DNA of 57,163 nt from Candidatus Edwardsbacteria bacterium (lineage in GTDB: Bacteria; Edwardsbacteria; AC1; EtOH8): assembly GCA_031082425.1 (NCBI GenBank), contig JAVHLB010000010.1, forward strand, positions 1,146 through 58,308. Direction: 5' to 3'. Shown in pieces: positions 1 to 8,964 of this stretch. Both the position numbers and the translations under genes were made by a program. The notes below the pieces were generated by a model. It did not search any database. It was not told the origin of the DNA and worked only from the letters and a program-made list of their open reading frames with translations. The number at the start of each line of letters is the position of its first letter. Position 1 is the first letter of the stretch.

Positions 1-1209
1 TAACAGCAGGTCGTCCCGCCAGACCTGGTTGCGGGCATAGGCCGAGGCCCCCAGGCCGATGATCAGGGCCGCCCAGATGATGACCGCGATCCGCGGCTTG
101 ATCCTGTCTTTTAGGTAATGGAAGATCCCGGCCAGCACCAGACAATAACCCGCCAGGGGCAGGTACATCCGGTGCTCGAAGATCACATCCCGGATGGGGA
201 TGATGCCCGACTCCACGCTCAGGGCCAGAAAGAACCACCAGATCCCGAAGGATATCAGCCGGAACCTGCGGTATAGCCAGACCCCCAAAGACAGCAGGCC
301 TAAAAGCAATACCCCGCTCAGCAGGGTCTTGGTCTCCCATAAACTTCGGCTCAGGGCAAAGTCGTAATCCAGGTTCTGGTTCACCGGAACCGCCAGCAGG
401 CGGATATAGGTCACAATGACCCGGAACTGGGTGATAAGATACTGCCACCGGCCGATGTCAGCGGTCTCCCGGGTGGGGGCCAGTCTGAATATCAGTCCAA
501 TGGCGATTGCCAGCACCAGACCGGAAAGCCCGAAGATGATCAGTCTTTTATTGATCCGGTCATCCCGCCGGATGAAAAAGAACTCCACCATCAACAGCAT
601 CAACGGCAGGGTGAAGCTGATCTCCTTGCTTAAAAATGCCGCCAGGCCGGATAACACCGTGCCGGCATAATACCAGAGAGGTCTTCTCCCCTCTCCCGAG
701 GTATGGATATACCTCCCCTTGATGTACAAGCATACCGCCAGCAAATAGAACATCGTTGCCATCGAGGTCAATCTCTGGACGATATAGCTTACCGCCTGGG
801 TCTGCACCGGATGGCTGACAAACAACAACCCCGCCCCCAGGGCCAGCCAGTACTTCGCCCTGCCGTCCTTGTCTCCGGAACTGACCAGCGGGTTGGACAG
901 CAGCAGCAATGCCAGCCAGCAGACCAAAAGGCCGTTGAGGGCATGGATGGCCACATTGACAACATGATAACCGGCAGTCTCCAGGCCGCCGAAACGATAG
1001 TTCAGGGCGAAGGAAAGATTCACCAGCGAACGGGGAACGGCCCTTAGAAGCGAGTGGGAATAGATCGAAAGCGACCGGATGCCATGGTTCTCCACTAAGG
1101 CATGAGAATCGTCCAAATGGAAGGGGAATTGGTAACTATTAAAATAAATGGCCAGTACTGCAATAAAAATTACCGCAGGAATGCCAATAAAATATGAATG
1201 TTTTTTCAT
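1..1209 (-). CDS. TMTC-like GT-C/TPR membrane protein, partial
   Basis: The first 403 codons are present and the frame stays open to the left edge, so the C-terminus is missing. The protein is highly hydrophobic with many membrane segments. The first extracytoplasmic loop carries a paired aspartate (HLDDSHALVEN, D33-D34), as in GT-C and TMTC-type glycosyltransferases. The segment HPVQTQAVSYIVQR at residues 133-146 is typical of the family in which this membrane domain precedes C-terminal TPR repeats. The gene at 8961-10712 has the same architecture and does show TPRs. Its ATG overlaps the stop of the upstream flippase gene as ATGA, which fixes the start and suggests translational coupling. 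Sugar transfer to a lipid or protein on the periplasmic side is inference. Confidence 0.75.
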   Translation of the reverse strand, partial: MKKHSYFIGIPAVIFIAVLAIYFNSYQFPFHLDDSHALVENHGIRSLSIYSHSLLRAVPRSLVNLSFALNYRFGGLETAGYHVVNVAIHALNGLLVCWLALLLLSNPLVSSGDKDGRAKYWLALGAGLLFVSHPVQTQAVSYIVQRLTSMATMFYLLAVCLYIKGRYIHTSGEGRRPLWYYAGTVLSGLAAFLSKEISFTLPLMLLMVEFFFIRRDDRINKRLIIFGLSGLVLAIAIGLIFRLAPTRETADIGRWQYLITQFRVIVTYIRLLAVPVNQNLDYDFALSRSLWETKTLLSGVLLLGLLSLGVWLYRRFRLISFGIWWFFLALSVESGIIPIRDVIFEHRMYLPLAGYCLVLAGIFHYLKDRIKPRIAVIIWAALIIGLGASAYARNQVWRDDLLL

Positions 1210-2687
1210 TTGACGGAATTCCCGACTGGAAGGATAATTTCTTTTTTTCTAATAAGCACTAAATAATATATCGCCAATGAAATCACAGCGCTCACAGTAA
1301 TGTATATATCCTTAAATTTAATGAAATATTTCATCATTACCAAAATCAAAGTGAACGGAAGGGCGTAGACGATTTTATTGATTATCCCCAGAAAATCCTT
1401 GACCGTTACCTTCGGAGATATTATGTATATATATGTCAGTAGACCTGAATATAAAACAACACCGGTCAATGAAAACAACAACAGAGCCAAATAGATATTC
1501 TTTATCATATAACCGCCTATAAAAAGGCAAACTGCTGTTGCAATTATTGAAATGACATTGAAGATCAACAATATTCCCTGCTTTTCCAACGCCAATAATA
1601 CCGAGCTTACCGGCGATGTGCAAAACTTAATGAAAGCATAAATCCCCAGGATCTGCAAATATTTTCCGGCCTCTAGCCATTTGGCGCCCAAAAATACCGT
1701 CATCAGTTCCTGCCCGAATAACAAGGCTATGATGCAGGGGAAAACACCGACCATAAAAAGCACTTTCACTACTTTTGTAATTTCATCGGCATAGTCGGCA
1801 TTGTTCCTTACCTGCTCGGATATCCTTTGATAAAACACTTGGGCAATCGATGCCACTATCAAACCCATGGGCAGCTGCATCAGCCGGTATACCACCGAAT
1901 ATTGCCCGACTATCGACTGGGCGAAGAATGTTGAAATTAAAAGGATCGGCAACTGATAGTTAAGAGTGTTCAGCAAGCTGCTCCAGGCATCCACCAACGG
2001 GAATTTTTTATATCGCAGGGCATTTCGGCGTATGTCCGCCCACTTGAAATTATTAACCGCTTTTTTAAAATCAACCTTTATAAAATAGCCCGTCAGCAGA
2101 GCGCTCATTGCCAAATAGCCGCCCACGGACCCGACGATCAGGGCCCCGGTATTGATAAGGCCGCCCCAGACAAATCCCAGGATTATCAGCCCCGATACGA
2201 CGGAACCCGTCACGGCAGCAACGGACATTAAAAAATATTTTTGATTTCGAGAAAGCCAGTAATAAACGGTTTGGTAAAGCCCCTTTAATAAAAGGACCAG
2301 CGGCAGCAGCCACAAATAAGGTTTTACCAAAACCGCCCTGACCGGAATAAGGTTTGTTTGATGATTCAACGCCACACCAATCGTAATCACCAGGGCCAAT
2401 GTCAGGGCCGTCAGCAGGCAAAGCGCCATGATGCTAATCGCATCATTCTCGTCCGGAGGAAGCATTATTGACAATTCGTATCGCAAGCAAATCACCACGC
2501 CCAGCAGGCTTGCCAGAGAATCAAAAACCGCCGCCGCCCCGAAATGCTCCGGCAGGAATATCCTGGAAAAAACCGGAATAAGAATAAAACCCGCCAATTG
2601 GGCCATAAAGGTCCCGCTGGCCAGTGTCATGACCTGGCCGGCAAAATTGTATTTTATGGGCGGATCTATTTTGTGCATGGCATTCAA
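1206..2687 (-). CDS. Wzx-type polysaccharide flippase (MATE/MOP superfamily)
   Basis: This 493-residue protein has about 12-14 hydrophobic segments and begins with the N-terminal pattern of O-antigen translocases (AGQVMTLASGTFMAQLAGF followed by IPVFSRIF). Family members flip undecaprenyl-diphosphate-linked oligosaccharides across the inner membrane. Length and start fit the family. The gene lies between a methyltransferase and a GT-C membrane protein and overlaps the latter by 4 bases. It is AT-richer than most of the window (17 of 60 bases G or C at 1261-1320), a common property of O-antigen flippase genes and a possible sign of transfer. A second, unlike flippase lies at 48467-49771. The substrate cannot be told from sequence. 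Confidence 0.85.
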   Translation of the reverse strand: MNAMHKIDPPIKYNFAGQVMTLASGTFMAQLAGFILIPVFSRIFLPEHFGAAAVFDSLASLLGVVICLRYELSIMLPPDENDAISIMALCLLTALTLALVITIGVALNHQTNLIPVRAVLVKPYLWLLPLVLLLKGLYQTVYYWLSRNQKYFLMSVAAVTGSVVSGLIILGFVWGGLINTGALIVGSVGGYLAMSALLTGYFIKVDFKKAVNNFKWADIRRNALRYKKFPLVDAWSSLLNTLNYQLPILLISTFFAQSIVGQYSVVYRLMQLPMGLIVASIAQVFYQRISEQVRNNADYADEITKVVKVLFMVGVFPCIIALLFGQELMTVFLGAKWLEAGKYLQILGIYAFIKFCTSPVSSVLLALEKQGILLIFNVISIIATAVCLFIGGYMIKNIYLALLLFSLTGVVLYSGLLTYIYIISPKVTVKDFLGIINKIVYALPFTLILVMMKYFIKFKDIYITVSAVISLAIYYLVLIRKKEIILPVGNSVK

Positions 2688-2697
2688 ACGGCACCGG

Positions 2698-3516
2698 TCA
2701 GTTTTTTTGATAGAGGGCTATCACAGCTGTATACTTTTTTAACGGCAGACGCTTCAGCAACCCGTATAATGACTTCTTGATTTTTGCCGGAACAGTTGAA
2801 GGCTTTTCGGCCGTGGGGTTGTCAATAACCCCGGGCTTCCCCCTGAAACCGCAAGCCGGGCAATAGCTGCTCCCCAGCCTGGCCGGCATCTTATATTCCT
2901 TCCTGTTGAACAGCCACATATAGGCCCGGACCAGGCCATAATAATTGGCAAAATAAACTTCATCCGATCTTATAACGGCGTATTTCGCCAATGTGAAATT
3001 GGGGAAAAGCTTTGCCAAGGTATTTTCATCGAAAACATTTAAATGATAAGTGGGGTTAAAACGGCAGCCACAATTAGGGCATTTCAGAAAGATTCTTTTC
3101 TCCTTAAAAGGCACCGATATCAGGATGAATTGTTCCGCCACCCGGGAGATCTCATTCAATGAAGTATTGTATATTCCCGCCGGCAAATGTTCCAACACTT
3201 CAAGACAAGAAACCAGGGGGACGGACCTGCTTCGAAATGGTAGCTGGGCTAAATCTCCCAGTATGGTATAGCTCCCGGCAAGTTCTTTTGTTTGCGATGC
3301 GGCGGCCTTTGACCTTTCCAGGCCGATCCCCGTTATTTTTTTATCCGACAGGAGCTGCAGGAATGAGCCGTTGCCGCAGCCCAGGTCAACAACCGTACCA
3401 ATGCCTTCAGGCATCAGCTCCATCGCTTTTTCGAAACGCAATCTGTCGAAGGAGCTGTTGAGATATCTATCCTGGTCCCAAAACTCCGGTATTTCGTAGT
3501 AATTCTTTTCGTACAT
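2698..3516 (-). CDS. Class I SAM-dependent methyltransferase with split CxxC pairs
   Basis: The 272-residue protein has the SAM-binding motif VVDLGCGNGSFLQLL near residue 42 and an acidic second-strand residue in ITGIGLERS. Two CxxC pairs follow, CPNCGC in mid-protein and CPACGF in the C-terminal third. They are about 75 residues apart and could together bind zinc. The enzyme probably methylates a sugar or lipid-linked intermediate, given the flippase downstream and glycosyltransferases around it. The target is unknown. It is divergent from the plus-strand glycosyltransferase at 3579, with 62 bases between them. Confidence 0.75.
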   Translation of the reverse strand: MYEKNYYEIPEFWDQDRYLNSSFDRLRFEKAMELMPEGIGTVVDLGCGNGSFLQLLSDKKITGIGLERSKAAASQTKELAGSYTILGDLAQLPFRSRSVPLVSCLEVLEHLPAGIYNTSLNEISRVAEQFILISVPFKEKRIFLKCPNCGCRFNPTYHLNVFDENTLAKLFPNFTLAKYAVIRSDEVYFANYYGLVRAYMWLFNRKEYKMPARLGSSYCPACGFRGKPGVIDNPTAEKPSTVPAKIKKSLYGLLKRLPLKKYTAVIALYQKN

Positions 3517-3578
3517 ATTATATGTTTGACTTTTGGGGTTATTTTTGGTAATTTTGCTTGAACATCAAGTGAGAGTAT

Positions 3579-4715
3579 ATGCCCAAAAAAATATTGATCA
3601 TCTGCTTTACCGACATTGCCCGGGATCCGAGGGTTAGACGCCAGATATCATTTCTCAAGAATAGTTATGAAATAACCGTTTTGGGGTCCGGCGATCCCGG
3701 GATAGCGGGCATAACCTACCTGCATTGCCCTTTTAAACACCATACCGCCAGGCAGAAAGTGGTCCCCTTTCTCCTGCTGGCCGGACGGCAATACGAAAAG
3801 CATTATTGGCGGCAAAGCTTCATCAAGACCGGTTTGAAGCTCCTGGAGAACCGGCGATATGATCTGCTGATCGCCAATGAGATCAACAGCCTGCCCTTGG
3901 CGGTTGCTGCTGCCGGCGGGGCCAAAATACTGTTCGATGCCCATGAATATTACCCGGGATCTAGGGAAAATACCCTGATCTGGGAGCTTACTTTTAAACC
4001 GTACTTTCTCCACCTGTGCCGGCGTTTTCTGCCTGGCACCGATGCCTTCACCACCGTGTCCCATGGAATCGCCGGGGAATATGAGCGCATTTTCAAAATG
4101 CCGGCCACGGTCATCACCAATGCTTCGGATCATGCCGCGATCACACCCCGCCCGACCGACCCGTCAAGGATCAGGCTGGTCCATCACGGCCTGGCCATTC
4201 CGACGCGCAAAATCGAGGACAACATCGAGATACTCAAGCATCTTGACGGCCGGTTTGAATTGAACCTGGTGTTCTCGCACAACAGCGATAAAAAGTACAT
4301 CCGGCATCTGAAAAATATGACCCGGCAGCTGAGCAACGTGGTCTATCATGAGCCGGTCGAGATGGAAAATATACCCGCTTTTATTTCCCGGTTTGATATC
4401 GGGCTGGCATATTTCAAACCGACCACCTTTAACCTGAAGCACGTACTTCCCAACAAATTTTTTGAATTCATCCAGGCCCGGCTGGCTATCGCCGTAGGCC
4501 CTTCCCCAGAAATGGCGGGGATCGTGTCCCGGCACGGGCTGGGATTGGTATCCCCCAGCTTTGCCCCGGCCGACCTGGCAGGACTATTAAATACGCTCTC
4601 CGCTGCCCAAATCGATGAATACAAGCACAACTCCGACAAAGCTGCCAGGCTATTTTGTGCGGAGAACAACAAAGCGGTCCTCCTGGATCTGATAGGCTCT
4701 CTGGTCGGTCACTAA
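3579..4715 (+). CDS. Glycosyltransferase, GT-B fold (GT4-like)
   Basis: This 378-residue protein starts with ILIICFTDIARDPRVRRQ, an N-terminal pattern of group-1 glycosyltransferases. Its C-terminal half has PNKFFEFIQARLAIAVG, the usual donor-site region. It is the only plus-strand glycan gene in this part of the window. A modest purine-rich ribosome site (GAGAG) lies just upstream of the ATG. Its stop overlaps the stop of the convergent gene at 4712 by 4 bases, so the two transcripts must overlap. Donor and acceptor sugars are not predictable. Confidence 0.8.
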   Translation: MPKKILIICFTDIARDPRVRRQISFLKNSYEITVLGSGDPGIAGITYLHCPFKHHTARQKVVPFLLLAGRQYEKHYWRQSFIKTGLKLLENRRYDLLIANEINSLPLAVAAAGGAKILFDAHEYYPGSRENTLIWELTFKPYFLHLCRRFLPGTDAFTTVSHGIAGEYERIFKMPATVITNASDHAAITPRPTDPSRIRLVHHGLAIPTRKIEDNIEILKHLDGRFELNLVFSHNSDKKYIRHLKNMTRQLSNVVYHEPVEMENIPAFISRFDIGLAYFKPTTFNLKHVLPNKFFEFIQARLAIAVGPSPEMAGIVSRHGLGLVSPSFAPADLAGLLNTLSAAQIDEYKHNSDKAARLFCAENNKAVLLDLIGSLVGH

Positions 4716-5878
4716 ACTTGAAGGACCTGGCCCAGCCCCTGGAACAATTCCCTTACCTTCAACCCCCAATCATTGGCCCGGGCAATGCGGATATATTTCT
4801 CGGGATCGCCGGGGTTGGCGATGGCCGCTTTTATGCTGTTGGCAAAGTGGCCCGGGTCTCTTGAAAGGAATAGCGGGAGACCCATTTCTCTGATTTCCCG
4901 CCAATCGCTGGCCACCACCGGTTTGCCGCAGGCAAAATACTGGTAGAGTTTGGCCGGATTCAACCCGCCCACCAGCTCGGGGTATTTATTCATGTCGAAA
5001 GGCATCAGCCCCACATCGGCGTGCTGCAGATACCCCGGCAGCTGGTGATAGCCTTTTTCGCCAAGCAAAAACACGTTTTGGTGCCTGGCGATTTTTTTTG
5101 CCGGCGGCAGCAGGGGGCCGATGTAAACGAAGGATACTCCGGGCAGTGCTTCGGCCGCCTGGTTGAGCGCCTGGAAATCAAGCCATTCCACTATGGCCCC
5201 GGCGAAAACCGCTCTCGGTCTTGGGATCTGGGCATATTCGGGGGGCAGTTCCGCCTGGGCGGCATAATCATCAAAGACCACGCCATTGGAAAAGTATCTG
5301 AACTTTTCCGGGTCACCGGGATCGATCCCTTTTTTAACCCCCAGGGAGGGGTACAAAACCACATCGGCGGCCTTTACCAGGGCTTCCTGTTCGCGGCCCA
5401 CGGCCGGGCAGTAGGTATCCCTGAGCTTGGGGTCGTCGGCGGCGCGGTACACTACCTGGCGGGCCCCGATCCCGTCAAGCAGGAAATTGAAATAAACCGA
5501 ATCGAAATACATGACATCCACGCTGCCAAAGCCATTCTGCCGGATCCGGTCCAGGATCGGCGGAAAGGCAAGGCGATGCCAGTTCTTATGCACCCACCCG
5601 CTTTTAAGCAGCGGCTTGTTGGCCGGGACGGCAACGGAGCCGGGGACATAGGCCCAAAGATTGCCGCCTTCTGCATGGATCCCCCCTGCCCGATAAACCG
5701 CAAACCGGTCCTTGAGCCTGGTTTGGTCCCGGGGCCCGAAAAGGTGGGCCGGCGATATAGGAAAGGAGACATAGGCCACCTGCCATCCGTCTTGGGCCAG
5801 TATCCGGGCTATCTGATGGCTGCCGACCCGGAGGGGGCTGCCCCAGTATTGGCTACAGGCCATTAATATTCTTTTCAT
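4712..5878 (-). CDS. Glycosyltransferase, GT-B fold (group 1-like)
   Basis: The 388-residue protein begins MKRILMACSQYWGSP and contains GSHQIARILAQDGW, the usual first Rossmann half of a GT-B enzyme. The C-terminal donor-site region is NPAKLYQYFACGKPVVASDW. It probably adds a sugar to a lipid-linked oligosaccharide on the cytoplasmic face. The gene is 6 bases from the end of the upstream glycosyltransferase and is convergent with the plus-strand gene at 3579 with a 4-base overlap. An internal Met7 could also serve as start. No specificity is inferred. Confidence 0.8.
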   Translation of the reverse strand: MKRILMACSQYWGSPLRVGSHQIARILAQDGWQVAYVSFPISPAHLFGPRDQTRLKDRFAVYRAGGIHAEGGNLWAYVPGSVAVPANKPLLKSGWVHKNWHRLAFPPILDRIRQNGFGSVDVMYFDSVYFNFLLDGIGARQVVYRAADDPKLRDTYCPAVGREQEALVKAADVVLYPSLGVKKGIDPGDPEKFRYFSNGVVFDDYAAQAELPPEYAQIPRPRAVFAGAIVEWLDFQALNQAAEALPGVSFVYIGPLLPPAKKIARHQNVFLLGEKGYHQLPGYLQHADVGLMPFDMNKYPELVGGLNPAKLYQYFACGKPVVASDWREIREMGLPLFLSRDPGHFANSIKAAIANPGDPEKYIRIARANDWGLKVRELFQGLGQVLQV

Positions 5879-5884
5879 GATCCG

Positions 5885-7051
5885 TTAGCCGTCATAACCT
5901 GAAAATACATCTACCAAACCGTCCATAGTGCTGGTCCAATTAAAATATTCTGCCCTTTTTCCGGATCGGCTCATCGCCTGCTTATAGAGGCTGGGATCTT
6001 GAATAAGTTTGACCACGGCTGAGGCCAAGGATCCGGCATCATTGCCGGGGATCAGAAATCCGCTGCTCTGGTCAATGACCGTCTCGGCCGGGCCGCCGGA
6101 GTTGACCGCCACCACCGGCAGTCCGTGCGCCATGGCCTCCAGCGGGGCCAGGCCGAAAGGCTCGTTGAGGGCGGCGCTGACGTACAGATGCGATCCGTCA
6201 TAAAGCCGATCCAGTTGGGGGCGGCTGACACTGCCCGAAAAACTGACCAGCGTTTCCAGACCGAGTTGACCGGCCAGCCGTTCCAGAGCCCCTCTCTCTT
6301 CCCCGTCGCCCACAATGTTCAGTCTCACCTGATGTCCCTGATCCAACATTATCTTCAAAGCCCTGATGACCGTCCCGATGTTCTTGAATTTGGTCAGCCG
6401 GCCGACTGTGATCATGGTGAACGCCCCGCCATCAAAGATCTTCACTTCCACCGCCCCGGGCGCCTCCACCCCGATGTACACCGTCTTGATCATATCATCG
6501 GCATAGCCGTAGACCTCCTGGGCGTATCTCCGGGTGTATTCCGAATTGGCGATCACCCGGTCTGGCAGGGCGGCAAATCTTCCATCAATGGCCTTGAGCA
6601 GGGGATTGAACAGCCTGGCCCCCAGCCGCATCAGCGGATCTTTGATGGAGGCGATCCATTCCCGGGAGTGGATGAAGGCCGAGGGCTCCTGGCACATCCA
6701 CACCAGGCGGATCTTCTTGTGAAACAGCTTGTAAAAGCCTCCCCACCAGTTGGCCGGAAAGACCTGGGAGAATAAAATAAAATCATCGAATTTATTGAGG
6801 ACCCGGGATATCTTGATGCAAGACCAGGGGAATAGGATCCAGAACCACAGGCTGGAGGACAGCGGTCCGCCGATATCAATGAAATCAATTTCTTGGCGGT
6901 AATCCCCCACCAGTGCCTGATCGGCCCTGATGGAGATGACCCTGACCCGGTAGCCCCGCTGGGCCAGCCGGCGGCCCGATTCCAGCACGAACCGGCCGGC
7001 TCCGCCGTAAGCGGTGAAATGGGGATGCAGATATATAATGGTCCGGGCCAT
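5885..7051 (-). CDS. Glycosyltransferase family 4
   Basis: The 388-residue enzyme shows the N-terminal pattern HPHFTAYGGAGRFVLESG and the retaining GT4 signature NEPFGLAPLEAMAHGLPVV, where the two glutamates of the EX7E motif contact the donor nucleotide sugar. VGRLTKFKNIGTVIRAL is the usual start of the C-terminal Rossmann domain. It lies 3 bases downstream of a GT2 gene and 6 bases upstream of another glycosyltransferase, so the three are probably co-transcribed. It acts in the cytoplasm at the inner membrane in surface-glycan assembly. The sugar is unknown. Confidence 0.85.
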   Translation of the reverse strand: MARTIIYLHPHFTAYGGAGRFVLESGRRLAQRGYRVRVISIRADQALVGDYRQEIDFIDIGGPLSSSLWFWILFPWSCIKISRVLNKFDDFILFSQVFPANWWGGFYKLFHKKIRLVWMCQEPSAFIHSREWIASIKDPLMRLGARLFNPLLKAIDGRFAALPDRVIANSEYTRRYAQEVYGYADDMIKTVYIGVEAPGAVEVKIFDGGAFTMITVGRLTKFKNIGTVIRALKIMLDQGHQVRLNIVGDGEERGALERLAGQLGLETLVSFSGSVSRPQLDRLYDGSHLYVSAALNEPFGLAPLEAMAHGLPVVAVNSGGPAETVIDQSSGFLIPGNDAGSLASAVVKLIQDPSLYKQAMSRSGKRAEYFNWTSTMDGLVDVFSGYDG

Positions 7052-7054
7052 GGT

Positions 7055-7876
7055 TCAACCGCCGCCGATCAGAGACCACAGCCGGTAGACAGCCGTGGTC
7101 TTGATCGTGTTAAACCGGTGTATTAATCTAAGCATTGGTCTTTTATCAAGATATCTCAGCGCGATCCGATATTCCTCGTCAAATTGGGCGCCAAAACCGC
7201 CGCCGCTCTTGGACTGCCGGTACCAGCGGAAATCGGCCAGATGTTCTCTGATCACGTTTATCCGGTATTTGGAAGCCAGCCGGCACCACAGGTCGTAATC
7301 CATGACATAATGGAGTTTTTCATCAAAATATCCCACTTCGCGGTGAACATCCCGGCGCCAGAAGGTGGCCGGCTGGGAGATGAAGTTCTCCTTTAAAAGA
7401 TTATTGAAAGACGGGAATCTCAGCAGGATCTTTTTATAACGGGTGACGGCCTTCCTTATCTCCCGCCCCTGTTCATTGATCACCCGGCAGTATCCGGTCA
7501 GAAACTTTTGATCCGGATGTTTTTCGAAGAAATCGCTGACCGCCTGCAGGCATCCCGGGGCCAGCAGATCATCCGCGTTCAGGTAGGCGGCCACCTCCCC
7601 CCCGGCTATCCTCAGGCCCTGGTTGATGGCGTCGGACTGGCCACGGTCCTTCTCCGAAAGCCAGCGGAAGGCCAGGCCGGCGCAGGCTGGTTTGATCCGC
7701 CCCGAGTTGAGATCGCCCTCATATTTTCTTAATATCTCCAGGGTGCCGTCGGTGGAGCCGCCGTCGATGACCAGATATTCCAGCTCGAAATCACCGGCCT
7801 GGGAAAGAACCGAGTCGATGGTCAGGGGCAGAAAGCGGGCCAGATTGTAGCTGGGGGTGACTATGGATATCAGCAT
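7055..7876 (-). CDS. Glycosyltransferase family 2
   Basis: This 273-residue inverting GT-A enzyme has ISIVTPSYNLARF at the start, VIDGGSTDGTLEIL for nucleotide binding, and LNADDLL as the metal-binding acidic motif. A WRRDV plus DYDLWCRLA region follows and is typical of the acceptor half. The start ATG directly abuts the stop of the DUF2304 gene upstream, implying one transcript. It probably elongates a surface oligosaccharide. Confidence 0.85.
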   Translation of the reverse strand: MLISIVTPSYNLARFLPLTIDSVLSQAGDFELEYLVIDGGSTDGTLEILRKYEGDLNSGRIKPACAGLAFRWLSEKDRGQSDAINQGLRIAGGEVAAYLNADDLLAPGCLQAVSDFFEKHPDQKFLTGYCRVINEQGREIRKAVTRYKKILLRFPSFNNLLKENFISQPATFWRRDVHREVGYFDEKLHYVMDYDLWCRLASKYRINVIREHLADFRWYRQSKSGGGFGAQFDEEYRIALRYLDKRPMLRLIHRFNTIKTTAVYRLWSLIGGG

Positions 7877-8245
7877 CTACTTGCCTTCCAGCATTTCCCT
7901 CAATTTTTCCTTGAGCAGGCCGATCTCCTGGGCCATTTTTTTGTTCTTCTCGGCCAGATCCGAGGTGATGATGGAGAACTGGATCAGGATGACGAACAGG
8001 GCCATCACCAGTATCAGCAGGAAGGCGGTGGGCGGGTAGGCGATGCCCATCAGGTTGGCCAGCACCTCCAGGCCCCGGCGCCATATCGAGAAGAACAGGA
8101 AGACCGTCCCGATGAACAGCCACAGCAGGGAATGGTTCTCCCGGATCCTTTTCCGGCGGATCAGCTCCAGGATGAACAGCAGCAGTCCGACGCTGCCGGC
8201 TATGGCTAAAAACTGGATGCGGTGCGGATCGAACGAAGCGAACAT
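7877..8245 (-). CDS. DUF2304 family small membrane protein
   Basis: This protein of about 122 residues has three hydrophobic helices (roughly residues 10-26, 42-62 and 70-95), followed by a charged coiled-coil tail ending LKEKLREMLEGK. Layout and length match DUF2304 proteins, usually encoded next to polyprenyl-phosphate glycosyltransferases as here. The frame extends to a GTG at 8248. I prefer the ATG at 8245 because AAGGAGG lies 5 bases before it. That ATG overlaps the upstream stop by one base (TGATG). The role is not established. A link to polyprenyl-phosphate-sugar handling is inferred from position. Confidence 0.75.
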   Translation of the reverse strand: MFASFDPHRIQFLAIAGSVGLLLFILELIRRKRIRENHSLLWLFIGTVFLFFSIWRRGLEVLANLMGIAYPPTAFLLILVMALFVILIQFSIITSDLAEKNKKMAQEIGLLKEKLREMLEGK

Positions 8246-8964
8246 CACTCCCTCCTTATTTTGGGCCGGATGGCATTCATGGCCAGGGTCAGCAGCACTT
8301 TTATCATGTAATAGGGTCCGATGAGGCCGGACAGCGAGGAGACGCCTTTCTGGCGCTGTTCCATCTTCACCGGCACCTCGGTCATTACAAAGCCGTTCCG
8401 GCCCAGCAGCACCACCGCCTCGGGCTCGGGAAAATCATCGGGGTACCCCCCGGCCAGAAATTCCAGGGCCCGGCGGTTGTAGGCCCGGAAGCCCGAGGTG
8501 TTGTCGGTGATCCGCTGTCCGATCAGCAGGGAGTTTACCAGTTGGATCATCCTCATGCCCAGGCGTCTTAAAAATGTTGCTTGGTACTCATAAGGCTTGG
8601 TTAAAAATCTGGACCCTATCACCACCTCGGCCTGCCCTGCCAGAAGCGGGGCGATCAGGGCCGGGATCTCACCGGCCAGATGCTGGCCGTCCCCGTCGAA
8701 CTGGACGGCGATATGGTAGCCGTTCCTTTGGGCATAGATGAAGCCAGTCTGCACCGCCCCCCCGATGCCCAGGTTGACCGGCAGGTCTATCACCCGGACC
8801 CCATGGGCCCGGGCGACGGCCGAGGTATCGTCGGAGGAGGCGTCATTGACCACCAGGATATCGGCCTCCAGGCCGGAGGATCGCAGGTCTTCGATCACAC
8901 GGCCAACATTCCCGGCCTCGTTGAAGGCCGGGATGATCAGCAGGATCTTGGGCGGTGTTTTCAT
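8245..8964 (-). CDS. GT2 polyprenyl-phosphate sugar synthase (DPM1-like)
   Basis: The 239-residue enzyme has LLIIPAFNEAGNVGRVI, VVNDASSDDT and the DxD metal motif in QFDGDGQHL, as in dolichyl- or undecaprenyl-phosphate mannosyl/glucosyl synthases. The family moves a sugar from a nucleotide donor to a polyprenyl phosphate, making the donor used by GT-C enzymes outside the membrane. That fits the TMTC-like GT-C protein just upstream, whose stop overlaps this ATG by 4 bases (ATGA), and the DUF2304 protein just downstream. There is no C-terminal membrane pair, so it is the short form. The sugar is not predictable. Confidence 0.85.
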   Translation of the reverse strand: MKTPPKILLIIPAFNEAGNVGRVIEDLRSSGLEADILVVNDASSDDTSAVARAHGVRVIDLPVNLGIGGAVQTGFIYAQRNGYHIAVQFDGDGQHLAGEIPALIAPLLAGQAEVVIGSRFLTKPYEYQATFLRRLGMRMIQLVNSLLIGQRITDNTSGFRAYNRRALEFLAGGYPDDFPEPEAVVLLGRNGFVMTEVPVKMEQRQKGVSSLSGLIGPYYMIKVLLTLAMNAIRPKIRRE

